Position numbers and translations under genes: made by a program
Notes under the pieces: generated by a model
Seen by the model: only the letters and a program-made list of their open reading frames with translations
Database searches by the model: none
Told to the model about the DNA's origin: nothing
Origin: Mesorhizobium_B sp963522145
GTDB lineage: Bacteria > Pseudomonadota > Alphaproteobacteria > Rhizobiales > Rhizobiaceae
Assembly: GCA_963522145.1 (NCBI GenBank)
Contig: CAUQXI010000003.1
Coordinates: 1-64,000 of the forward strand
Direction of reading: 5' to 3'
Length of the DNA stretch: 64,000 nucleotides
Part shown: piece after piece, positions 1-8,038 of the stretch
How the letters are laid out: every line of letters starts with the position of its first letter
How positions within the stretch are numbered: the first letter of the stretch is position 1

Positions 1-2054
1 AAATGCCTCGGGGTCGATAATCTCGGGCTCGTCGCTGATCTGTGCCACCACCGTGGCTTTGGAAACGCGATCACCGAGGCTTCCGAATCCGCCCATTCCC
101 ATAGACCATGAGCGTCCCGTGAAATCCCGAGCAAGTGCGACAAGGCTAGGATATTCGAGGATACGCGCGCCCGTCCACTCGCGCACTTCGGTCGAGTCGC
201 CGCCGAGCAGATCACGCCAACGATAAAGGACATAGACGAGATCCCGATGGTCAATCAGCGAGCCGTTCGCCGCGGCCGTACGGATGGTATCCAATGCTAG
301 TTTGCGCACAGGCTCGATGGCGGAGGCTTGCACAAGGCAATCCTCGTCCCGCTTTTTACCTTGCTTCCGTTCCTCCTCATGATCGCCAATGGCTGATGAA
401 GCAAAATCGACTAGCCAGCCGAGGGCCGCATTCTGAATCGCCGCAACGAGGACATTGCTCCGTTCCTCCGGCGTGAAGCGCTCGTGCGTAACGCGGCGTA
501 GTAGCCAGTGATAGCGCAGGCTCGTGTTTGCCATTCCGCCAAAGCCGCGCTCGGAATCGACGTCGAGGTCGATCTCATCGTGGATCTCAAATAGTGCCCC
601 GAGAAACGCAGTTACTTTGCCTTTGTCGACGCGAGCGGCATGTGTCGTCAGTTCGTCTAGATAGACGGGCACCATCGATTTCCCGTTGCGGCGAATCGCT
701 TTCGCGGCCGTTCGCATCGTCATCTTGATGAAATCGGCATCGTCAGCCCGCCTTGCCATCTCCTCAATGATCTTTGTCGGAAGTGTTTCGTCACTCAGGG
801 TGAGGCGGAAATAGGTATCGAAATGAGCCTTGATGCATACGCGGCGTTCGGCATCCCAATGTGAAATCCAATCGCCGCCGTAGCCCATGTTTTCGAGCCT
901 AGGGAACAAGCGCTGCAATGCTACCTTGGCTAGATCGTGACGTGACACAGGAACATCATCCAAGAACGGCTCCAGACGATCATCGTGATTCTGATTGCCG
1001 TTATGCTGATTGGAGACACCACACGCCTCCTCTTTTCGGGAGCGTATCGCCCGAAACAAGCCAGGCTCATACAGGCGCAGTGCTTCCAGAGCTATGAAGT
1101 CGGCCAAGCTCACCTCGCCTGCAACGGCGGGCCACGTCACGCTGATCGCATTCTGATATCTTGCCACATGCCGAGGGGTCGCCATGTATGGAGCCACGAT
1201 ATCGTAGAACAGGTTCATGATACGGACGATCTGAGCCTCTTCTGGGTCGCCACAAATCTCCTGGATTGCGGTAAGGACCGCTTGGTTCAAGTCTGTTTGG
1301 AGAGGGGCAGGCACTTCAAATCTGCTTGGACGATCTTCTCCAAAAAGTGAGGGCCTTCCGAAGGAAACCGCTCCTGCACCGCCTTTTCGGCCAGATCGCG
1401 GTCGAACACCAGCAGGTACATGATATTGGGCAAGCGGCCGACGGACTTCACCAGCCGGAATATCGCTATCGCTTCGTCGGGCGAGAGACGATCGATGTCG
1501 TCGATCACGACGAGGAATCGACGATCTTCATCGGCAAGGATTTTTGCCAGCTTCTGAAATGTCTTCTCGAGAGTATCGCCCTGGGGAAAGAAAGTGCTCA
1601 CAAACTTCGAGCCGCCGGTGAACAGCGCTGTCAACGGCGCGCCGCTTGCCAGAGTCACTGCTGCGCCGATAGTCGGTCTAGCTTGAAGCAGGCGTTGAGT
1701 GATGCTGGGGATCAGGTCTCTTACCTTGTCGCCCAGGCTGGTTCGCAACGTTCCGTTCAGGCTTTGCAGAAAGGCGAGCGCCAGCGCTTCTTCACCTCGG
1801 TACCACCAGCATTTGAAATCCGAAACCACCAGCTTGTCGCTGCCGGATCGTGCTAGCGCAGCGCGGATGAGGTTGACGACGCTGCTTTTGCCCGACCCCC
1901 ACGGCCCATTGAGTGCAATGGTCGTTCCAACTGGCTTTTGCATTCGCGTGATGCTCTTCGCGATCGATTCCGCAAAACCGGTCACGCCATAGCGATCATC
2001 GTCGGCTGCCTCGATAGGGCTGTCATTGAAATAGCTTCGCTTGGACTCGCTCAT
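1..2054 (-). pseudogene. KAP-family P-loop NTPase, frameshifted, 3' end outside window
   Basis: KAP P-loop NTPases are often membrane-associated; PifA, the plasmid F phage-exclusion protein, belongs to this family. From the ATG at 2054 the reading shows Walker A GPWGSGKSS (residues about 50-58), a hydrophobic stretch at about 127-147 where many members carry inserted membrane helices, and Walker B with FLVVIDDIDR (about 180-189). After the conserved HFLEKIVQAD the frame meets a stop at 1287-1289. If one base is added to the 3-base A/T run at 1318-1320, the reading continues as FEVPAPLQTDL and stays open for about 439 codons to base 1, where it leaves the window. The gene is therefore one long NTPase broken by a single-base deletion. 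It lies 268 bp downstream of the DUF3883 gene on the same strand. The family call is firm; whether the break is biological or a sequencing error is unknown. Confidence 0.8.
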
Positions 2055-2300
2055 TGTTTGCCCATCCCATCCGCTCGCAACTGCTTGCTCTTCCAAGAAT
2101 AAATGTAGAGACAATGGAAATGAACGTTATTTCCGAACCCTACCTGATTTAAACCTGCCGATGATTGTCCACTCTGATCAGAAAACGGTATCGCTTCGGC
2201 TTCAAGCTCTTCGAACGATAATTTGATGGCTGGGCACAAGATCTTTGTGAGGGCGACATCTGCGATCTGAATCTCAGCTTTGCTAAGTCGAACGTCGAAA

Positions 2301-2317
2301 GGTACCCGTCGGGTGCC
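2301..2317 (-). terminator. Hairpin just after the DUF3883 stop codon
   Basis: A 7-bp stem (one G-U pair) with a 3-base loop begins six bases past the DUF3883 stop codon on the minus strand. It is followed by only TTTCG, so the U-tract is weak. It may end the abiE-DUF3883 transcript, which would put the KAP gene in a separate unit. The rest of 2055-2322 shows no coding sequence; an AT-rich patch at about 2095-2160 could carry a promoter for the KAP gene. Confidence 0.3.
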
Positions 2318-2322
2318 GGCCT

Positions 2323-3169
2323 TTACAAGAAATTGGCCTGATAACTGGTTGCCATCAGCGACACATGCGCCTCCAACGGCGGCCGCAACTCAAATGCCCG
2401 CGGCTCCCGCGCGAAATTCCACAACCTCACTAGCCGCCAATCCGCGCGGCGTTCCTCAGCAACGGTCAGTTCGTTACGCGTAATGTGAAACGGCGTTCGC
2501 TCCCAGCCTTTGGTCGTCTTCACCTCGATCAGCCGATCGCGGCCGTCGGGATCGAAGCTAAGGATGTCGTAGCCGGCACCATCGCCATCAATCTGCGACA
2601 CCCAGCGGATGCGGCCTGCGAGATCGCTTCGGCCGGCGGCAAGCAGGTTGGCGCGCTCGTGGGCGAGAATCCGCTCCTCGCCGGCGCGACCCAGCGCGCG
2701 ATTGCGGCATCGCGCTCGGCCACATCGTACTTCCGGGCGATAGCTGTCATCTGCTCAAGTTCGTTGGGCGGCGGCGCATTGCTGTGCGTCGGGGGCGGAC
2801 CGATCCATAGCATCGCATCTTCCTGAAGCGCTGACGGCGACGGATTCATGGCCATCCGTGCGGTGGATACGACCCAATCCGGATGACGATTCAGCCAGCG
2901 AACCACCGCGTCGACGAGCGAAGCTTGGAAATTGAAGGCCGGCTTATAGCCAGGGATCCAATCTTCCCCGAGGCCCTTTAGCACCGCGCTGATGTTCTGG
3001 TGCTTATATTCTATGGAACCCGAGGCCGCCCAATTACCGCCTGCAGCAGCCGGTTGTGCTGGGCCTTGCTGTATGCGCGGCCGGCGATGTCGTCGGCGAG
3101 CATTGCGAAGTAGTCCGCAACGATCGCGTCGTTCTGCTCCCCGGTCCAGACACCCCCCATCTCCGCCAT
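2323..3169 (-). pseudogene. DUF3883 (PD-(D/E)XK nuclease-like) protein with two frameshifts
   Basis: Read across two one-base repairs this gives a 282-residue protein. Residues 1-110 form a domain that I recall from other DUF3883 and HNH nuclease proteins (GVWTGEQNDAIV, then GSIEYKHQNIS and IPGYKP). Residues about 155-265 are a DUF3883 domain (NRALGRAGEERIL, GDGAGYDILSFD, LIEVKTTKG). Asp202 in GYDI and Glu216/Lys218 in EVK match a PD-(D/E)XK nuclease centre. The frame breaks at 3019-3021, where GGG should be GGGG to give RPRGSIEYKH, and at 2702-2703, where AA should be AAA to give DAANRALG. Both are losses of one base in a homopolymer. The start ATG at 3169 lies 8 bp after the abiEii stop, so the gene looks cotranscribed with the AbiE pair. 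Predicted restriction-like role is inference. Confidence 0.75.
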
Positions 3170-3177
3170 CGCTTCGC

Positions 3178-4092
3178 CTATCTCGCCAAGACCTCTTCAA
3201 GCTGCTTCACCAGCGTTCTCCGCTTCTCAGCACTCAGGCTATCGAGATTCTGCTGCCGCCATCGCACGGCCGGCAGATCGGCGGCCGCTTCCAAACCGAT
3301 TTTTGACCAATCGGGTTCGCCTCGTTCGAACGCCAACAAGAATCGGCGATGAGGATCAGGCATTGAGCCAACGACTTCGCTAATGAGCGCTTCACGCGCC
3401 GCCAGAAGGTCGTCGAGTGCGACCGGCTGCCGCGTCATACCGACGAAGCCGCGCTCGAACTCAGCTTTGATGTCTTTGCGGCGCGCCGCAAGCACCTCGG
3501 CCATGGGCCGGTCGTGGCTGACGAGGTAGACGAGAAAGGTCCGCCGCAGCGCGTCGTCGATGCCTTCGTTTGCCAGGAGGTCGCGCGCATCGAAGAGGTC
3601 ACGTGGATGCTGCCGGTCGAACGCGGCGACGATCTTCCCGGCGTAGAGATCCGGAAAGGAGACAATCCGCATTTCCGCGAAACCAAACTCGTCTTCGACG
3701 CGAGAGGAAACCGGACTAATTCCTGGTTCGAATACGCAGCCTCGCAGTACCGGCGTAACCTCGATTTTAATCTGCGCACTATCGCTGCGAACCACGAGCT
3801 TGGTGATGACGTTTTCGCGCGAGCGCGATGGCGCGACGCGGGTGCCACGAACCGCTTCAGTGATGCGCTCGGCGATGCGCAGCATCGCCGCGTCGATCGC
3901 AGCTAGCGAGGCCGCGCGTTCCTGAACCGGCAGATAGGTGAGGTCGATATCGACCGAGAGCCGTGGCAAGTCCCGGATGAAGAGATTGATGGCAGTGCCG
4001 CCCTTCATCGCAAAGCACTCTTCTGCTGCGACTGAAGGCAGCGCGCGGATCAGGAGCGCTACCTGGTTGCGGTAGGCATCAGCAAAAGCCAT
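3178..4092 (-). CDS. abiEii: AbiEii/AbiGii-type nucleotidyltransferase toxin
   Basis: 304 residues. Toxin of a type IV toxin-antitoxin pair; AbiEii-family enzymes are nucleotidyltransferases, some of which modify tRNA ends, and they give abortive phage infection in lactococci. The sequence shows the polymerase-beta signature: KGGTAINLF (Gly31-Gly32) followed by LSVDIDL with Asp48 and Asp50 as metal ligands. The family motif KIVAAFDRQHPRDLFDARDL comes later in the domain. The ATG at 4092 overlaps the abiEi stop (TGATG), so the antitoxin and toxin are translationally coupled. An upstream in-frame start would run deep into abiEi and has no conserved residues. The DUF3883 gene begins 8 bp downstream, which makes this a three-gene unit. 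The target is unknown. Confidence 0.88.
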   Translation of the reverse strand: MAFADAYRNQVALLIRALPSVAAEECFAMKGGTAINLFIRDLPRLSVDIDLTYLPVQERAASLAAIDAAMLRIAERITEAVRGTRVAPSRSRENVITKLVVRSDSAQIKIEVTPVLRGCVFEPGISPVSSRVEDEFGFAEMRIVSFPDLYAGKIVAAFDRQHPRDLFDARDLLANEGIDDALRRTFLVYLVSHDRPMAEVLAARRKDIKAEFERGFVGMTRQPVALDDLLAAREALISEVVGSMPDPHRRFLLAFERGEPDWSKIGLEAAADLPAVRWRQQNLDSLSAEKRRTLVKQLEEVLAR

Positions 4093-4934
4093 CAGGGTGC
4101 CTCGTCCAGTTCTTTCGGCACGGTGATCTGGTAGGCGGGATCGTAGCGCCCCTCCTTGACCAGCATGCGCTTGCCCGAGCCAAGATCGATCGCAGCGCGC
4201 TCGATGTGTTTGAGCCATGCGTGGCGATGCCGATCGGCGAAGAAGAAGAAGAGGCGCTTCACCTTCACGCTTCGGCAGCGGACCAGCAGCTTCTGCAGCC
4301 GCCGCGGCGCGAGATCGCTCAGTCCTTCCATCAGCACATCGACCTGATGGAAGCTTTCATGATCGGGCAACTCGTCGAGAAGCTCGAGGATCGCACGTTC
4401 AGATGCTGAAACCGTCAGCGGCCAATCCCATTGTCCCCACGCAAGCGAGCGCAATCCGGCCTCCTGGAGAGGCTGGTCGCCTTGCTTGCCGGCACCCGGA
4501 ACGAGGGGAGGGAAGTCAACCTCGTCTAGGTCGCTCCCAAAGAGCGGTGTGCTATTGCGGTAGACGAATTCCTCCTTGAGTGGCAGAGCGGTGAGCCAGT
4601 TGGGCGGCTTCGTTGGACCGTGAAGATAAACCTCAGAACCGCCGTGCGAGAGATAATGGGCATAGCCCTGCAGCTCGAGAGCTGTCCGGCCACCAACGAC
4701 AAGGCGATGGCCGAGGAGCGTCTGGAGTGAGATAATGACCTGCTGCCAGCTCAACTGCCCGCGGGGGCGTCGATAGACCCGGCGCGCCGGCTGTTCGAGC
4801 CAGCCCGAGGCGACATATTTGGTGCGCAGGGAAGCATAGTAGTTGCGCGCGGAGAGCCACGCGGAATCAACGAGCAAGCCCTCCGGGAGGAGGCGCTCAA
4901 GCTGTTTCAGCTTTCCTGCGCTTTGCTCACTCAT
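4092..4934 (-). CDS. abiEi: AbiEi-type antitoxin / transcriptional autoregulator
   Basis: 280 residues. AbiEi proteins neutralise AbiEii without forming a stable complex and repress their own operon by binding inverted repeats at the promoter. The N-terminal part has the expected winged-helix signature (LVDSAWLSARNYYASLRTKY, SGWLEQPARRVYRRP), followed by the mixed AbiEi C-terminal domain (HRLVVGGRTALELQGYAHYL). It is the first gene of the minus-strand unit and its stop overlaps the toxin start. The upstream 40 bp contain a promoter-like element covered by a palindrome (4949-4977), which fits autoregulation. The call rests on motifs and on the adjacent cognate toxin. Confidence 0.85.
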   Translation of the reverse strand: MSEQSAGKLKQLERLLPEGLLVDSAWLSARNYYASLRTKYVASGWLEQPARRVYRRPRGQLSWQQVIISLQTLLGHRLVVGGRTALELQGYAHYLSHGGSEVYLHGPTKPPNWLTALPLKEEFVYRNSTPLFGSDLDEVDFPPLVPGAGKQGDQPLQEAGLRSLAWGQWDWPLTVSASERAILELLDELPDHESFHQVDVLMEGLSDLAPRRLQKLLVRCRSVKVKRLFFFFADRHRHAWLKHIERAAIDLGSGKRMLVKEGRYDPAYQITVPKELDEAP

Positions 4935-4948
4935 GGTGAACTTTTTAG

Positions 4949-4977
4949 CTCATATTCAAACCAGTCGCTAGTTTGAA
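4949..4977 (-). promoter_or_regulatory. Candidate abiE promoter with overlapping palindromic operator
   Basis: On the minus strand, TTCAAA (4977-4972), a 17-bp spacer and TATGAG (4954-4949) form a weak sigma70-like promoter 15 bp ahead of the abiEi start. The perfect inverted repeat TTCAAAC/GTTTGAA (4955-4961 and 4971-4977, 9-bp gap) covers the spacer and the -35 box. This is where an AbiEi autorepressor would be expected to bind. Position and symmetry are seen; regulator binding is inference. Confidence 0.45.
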
Positions 4978-5067
4978 AATATCCCCGTTAGCGTCACGTC
5001 GGTTAGCAAATACGGCATATGGCAAACCCCCAGTCCTCGTCTTAGTACCAAGTCCTCGAATTCTAAT

Positions 5068-5094
5068 GGCTGAAACCGCGGTTTCGTATCAGCC
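5068..5094 (-). terminator. Interrupted hairpin downstream of the HTH/coiled-coil gene
   Basis: GGCTGA and TCAGCC flank the perfect palindrome GAAACCGCGGTTTC (5072-5085). On the minus strand the hairpin starts 12 bases after the stop codon of the 5107-6444 gene and lies before the abiE promoter. There is no U-tract, so it may be a weak terminator or a protein-binding site. Confidence 0.35.
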
Positions 5095-5106
5095 AGTCGG
5101 AGCGGC

Positions 5107-6444
5107 CTATCCACCTTCGGCTCCCTCAAGCGGCAAGGCCAAGGCGTCTGTCCACTCCAGCGGCGAGTAGGAGGTGGCCAGCCCCTTTGCGTCGTCGGTA
5201 GACCAGAGTTGGAGTGTGATGGGGGGAGAATAGTAATAGCTGCCCCTTTCAGCGTCCTGTTCAGGACCTGGCTCGGCGCAATCGACTTTCGACGATCTCG
5301 CCGAAATGTCGAGGAAATGGGGACTGATCAGGGCATCAATCTGTTTCAGACGCTGCCGGACCCAAGTCGCCATTGTACTCACTCTTGCAGCATCCTCAGA
5401 CGTTGCATTTTCGAGATGATGCAGCACTGCAGTAAGTTTGTCCCGTTGGGTCAGTTGCTCATGGACTGCATCCACAAACTCCATGCGGCGCTTCTCGCGG
5501 CTATTGAATGCCTCTTCACGCTGGCGTCGAACCTCGGCCTCCCGGTGGCGGCGCTCCCGCTCGTCGGCTTCTCTCCTGCGCTCGCTAATGTACGCGGCGT
5601 GCCCGACGAAACCTGCCAATAAGTCCGGCAGCATGCGTTCCAGGACTTGCGTCTTTCCGTCTGAGTAAGTGCGGCGAATACCTGAATACGGGTTGGCGTG
5701 AATAACGATGGCGAGTCGGCCGGATGGAACTTGGTCGTACTTGGGCCACGGGTCGGTGGTGTAGCCCCAGCGCATCCTTTCATCCCGCCGCTTCAATTCT
5801 GCGGGTGTTGGTTGATGCAAGGTTTTCTCGGGCTGTTCCTCCAGGCCGAACGCAATTGATTCATTCTCGACAACGAGCACCAACCCGTCTTCGGTTGCCC
5901 TGGGTAAATGGCTTTGGGTTTCCGCGAGAGCAAACAACTGGCTTAGAACCCGAATTCCCCGTTCAATGGAAGCCGGAGCAATTTTGAGCGGGACAACGCC
6001 TTTCGACCGGACCGCGACGAAACCCTGGTCGTCGGGACGGGCTTTCAAAATCGTGCGCCTTGTGACAGCAAGATACGGCGGTTCAACGATCCTTAGCGTC
6101 AGTTCCGATGCGGGGACCAGAAGCGGCTTAGCCGCAGAGTGGTTGTGGAGCTTGTCTCTCGCTTTTTCCTGGGCTTCGCGGACCGACGGAGACAGATGCT
6201 GCTCCGAACTTCCTGATATCCTCACCGTAGCCAGGTTTGGTTCGGTCAGAGGCAGTAGTGCTTCCTTGGTGACCCGCTTGCCGTATTCTAGCTTTGCCCA
6301 GTACCCACGTTCCGGTGTTGGAATGTGGTGGCGATCGCAGATCTTCTTCAACGCCGTACCCGTAACACCGTAATCTGCGGCAACTTTGGTCATGGGTTTG
6401 GACCAAACCTGTTCGTAAAGCTCTTCCCGAGAAACTGTCTTCAC
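5107..6444 (-). CDS. Protein of unknown function with N-terminal HTH-like motif and coiled coil
   Basis: 445 residues from the GTG at 6444, which has AGAGG 8 bases upstream; a TTG at 6501 is the only longer alternative. The first 60 residues carry a motif I recall from uncharacterised accessory-genome proteins: SREELYEQVWSKPMTKVAAD, then YGVTGTALKKICDRHHIPTP and RGYWAKLEYGKRV. It resembles a DNA-binding helix-turn-helix. The middle part is mixed alpha/beta without known motifs. A strongly charged Arg/Glu-rich stretch (ISERRREADERERRHREAE onward, roughly residues 285-355) is predicted coiled coil. No enzyme motif was found. It sits alone on the minus strand upstream of the abiE unit and has its own hairpin, so it is probably a separate transcript. 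A regulator or structural DNA-binding role is only a guess. Confidence 0.7.
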   Translation of the reverse strand: MKTVSREELYEQVWSKPMTKVAADYGVTGTALKKICDRHHIPTPERGYWAKLEYGKRVTKEALLPLTEPNLATVRISGSSEQHLSPSVREAQEKARDKLHNHSAAKPLLVPASELTLRIVEPPYLAVTRRTILKARPDDQGFVAVRSKGVVPLKIAPASIERGIRVLSQLFALAETQSHLPRATEDGLVLVVENESIAFGLEEQPEKTLHQPTPAELKRRDERMRWGYTTDPWPKYDQVPSGRLAIVIHANPYSGIRRTYSDGKTQVLERMLPDLLAGFVGHAAYISERRREADERERRHREAEVRRQREEAFNSREKRRMEFVDAVHEQLTQRDKLTAVLHHLENATSEDAARVSTMATWVRQRLKQIDALISPHFLDISARSSKVDCAEPGPEQDAERGSYYYSPPITLQLWSTDDAKGLATSYSPLEWTDALALPLEGAEGG

Positions 6445-7007
6445 CCTCTCAACCTCTGTCGTCCGTGCAATGTGTTCGATCCCAGCCTGCCATCCCAGCA
6501 ATCCGGGATCGAGGTAGGTGTATTGATTTTGCCGGTTTTGACGGTACTTTATCGGGGCGCCAGATTCGACGTTTGCCGTCGATGCCTCATCGCGAAACGG
6601 CCAATAGATGCCGATAGTTCACTGAATTTTTTTCAGCCCTAAAATTCCAAAAATCATAGCAAAATCAAGAGGCTAACTTTTTGACGGGCTCGGTCACGGC
6701 GCTGAGAGCCCAAAGAAAATTTTTCGTAGAAAAATCAATTCCTTAGGGTAGGAAAAATATTAGAGTGGGAATGATTTCGAGCGTTTGACCCGACCGGGCA
6801 CGGCGTCATGTAGTCACTTGCCATCCGGGCGACTTGTGCCGCATTCCACCCCACACGCCGACTGCGCGTAAGTTGATCGTTTCGCCAATCACGTAATTCT
6901 CCACTTCCGTTCAGCTATGTGCCGGGCTGGTCTTCCAGCCCCTCGACTTGGTTTCGCGCCGGCGGTAGCGGGTAGATATCCTCACTCCTGTTACAGGCGG
7001 TTGCGCG
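6445..7007. other. Gene-free AT-rich intergenic region at the accessory/core boundary
   Basis: No coding sequence or RNA gene was recognised. The stretch 6600-6770 is clearly more AT-rich than its surroundings and has A and T runs and a perfect inverted repeat ATTTTTC-GTA-GAAAAAT (6719-6735). No tRNA or obvious attachment-site repeat was seen. The right part, before the MBL gene, returns to high GC. It probably holds the promoter of the divergent HTH gene and that of the MBL gene. Confidence 0.5.
6785..6813 (+). promoter_or_regulatory. Weak promoter candidate ahead of the MBL-fold gene
   Basis: TTGACC (6785-6790), a 17-bp spacer and ATGTAG (6808-6813). The -35 box is good and the -10 box poor. 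It is about 195 bp upstream of the start codon, so it is only a candidate. Confidence 0.25.
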
Positions 7008-7910
7008 ATGACTGATCAATCAAGCACGCATGAACCGGTCTATGACGGGGCGGTGAGCGTCGCTCACGGCGTGGTTCGCGTGACAGCCCGCAATCCGAGC
7101 CCTTACACTCGCTTCGGCACCAACACCTACCTTGTCGGCGCGCAAAGCTTGGCCGTCATTGATCCGGGGCCGCTGGACGAGAAGCATCTCGACCTTCTCC
7201 TGTCCAGTATCGGGGATCGTCCGGTCACCTATGTGCTTGTCACCCACACGCATCGGGATCATTCGCCGCTTGCGCCGCGTCTCGCCCAGGCGACGGGTGC
7301 GCGAACTGTGGGCGAGGGGCCGCATCGATTTACCCGCGCGGTGCCGGATGAGATGCGGCAGCGACTCGAAGCGAGCTGCGACCTCGATTTCACGCCCGAC
7401 ATCGCACTTGCCGACGACGAGGTGCTGCACGGGGAGGGGTGGGCGCTGCGTGCCGTTCATACGCCGGGCCACGCGGTGAACCATGTCGCCTATGCGCTGG
7501 AAGGCAGCGGGGCGCTGTTTTCCGGCGACCATGTCATGGGCTGGTCCACGACGATCGTCTCGCCGCCTGACGGCTCGATGGCAGATTACATGGCTTCGCT
7601 CGACAAGCTGCTGCGCCGGGATGATCGCCTCTACCTGCCCGGCCATGGCGATGCGATCGAGCAGCCGGAGGCCTATGTCCGGCACCTTCGGGCGCACCGA
7701 AAGCTGCGCGAAAGGGCCATCCTCGCCCGGCTGAAAGCCGGTGACCGTGCAATCCCGGAGATCGTCGCCGCACTCTACCGCAGCACGCCTCCCGCGCTGC
7801 ATGGCGCGGCGGGTCTCACCGTGCTGGCGCATCTGGAAGATCTCACGATGCGCGGGAAGGTCCGCATGGAAGGCGAGTTCGGGCTGGAAGCGCTCTTCGT
7901 TCCCGCCTGA
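7008..7910 (+). CDS. MBL-fold metallohydrolase (LACTB2-like)
   Basis: 300 residues. A metallo-beta-lactamase-fold hydrolase with the zinc-binding motif HTHRDH (about residues 80-85), the downstream ligands in VHTPGHAVNHV and SGDHVMGW, and a late PGHGD. The last 60 residues (AILARLKAGDRAIPEIVAAL onward) form the winged-helix-like domain seen in the LACTB2 subgroup, whose human member is an RNA endonuclease. The bacterial substrate is unknown. The ATG at 7008 follows an AGGCGG-like site. It is a single gene facing the convergent wbp operon, with a shared hairpin between them. The family call is strong; the specific reaction is open. Confidence 0.85.
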   Translation: MTDQSSTHEPVYDGAVSVAHGVVRVTARNPSPYTRFGTNTYLVGAQSLAVIDPGPLDEKHLDLLLSSIGDRPVTYVLVTHTHRDHSPLAPRLAQATGARTVGEGPHRFTRAVPDEMRQRLEASCDLDFTPDIALADDEVLHGEGWALRAVHTPGHAVNHVAYALEGSGALFSGDHVMGWSTTIVSPPDGSMADYMASLDKLLRRDDRLYLPGHGDAIEQPEAYVRHLRAHRKLRERAILARLKAGDRAIPEIVAALYRSTPPALHGAAGLTVLAHLEDLTMRGKVRMEGEFGLEALFVPA

Positions 7911-8010
7911 AGCATCCTTCCCGCGATGAGAACCCCGGGGACTCCGTCAGGCTCAAGGCCATCCTGTTGAGGAGGCGCGGCTGACTGGAACTGACGGCGC
8001 CGCTGCCTGT

Positions 8011-8037
8011 GCCAAAAGCCGAGTGTCGGCTTTTGGC
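8011..8037. terminator. Bidirectional hairpin between convergent genes
   Basis: A perfect 12-bp stem, GCCAAAAGCCGA paired with TCGGCTTTTGGC, closes on a 3-base loop (8023-8025). It lies between the ends of the MBL gene (+) and wbpE (-). The T-run is inside the stem on both strands, which fits a shared terminator. Confidence 0.7.
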
Positions 8038-8038
8038 G

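Noticed and set aside
2051..2239. Small minus-strand open frame between the DUF3883 and KAP genes
   Set aside because: No motif, and it overlaps the KAP start region; more likely an untranslated or promoter region.
6445..7007. tRNA gene as an island integration site
   Set aside because: No cloverleaf with a T-loop and acceptor stem could be drawn.
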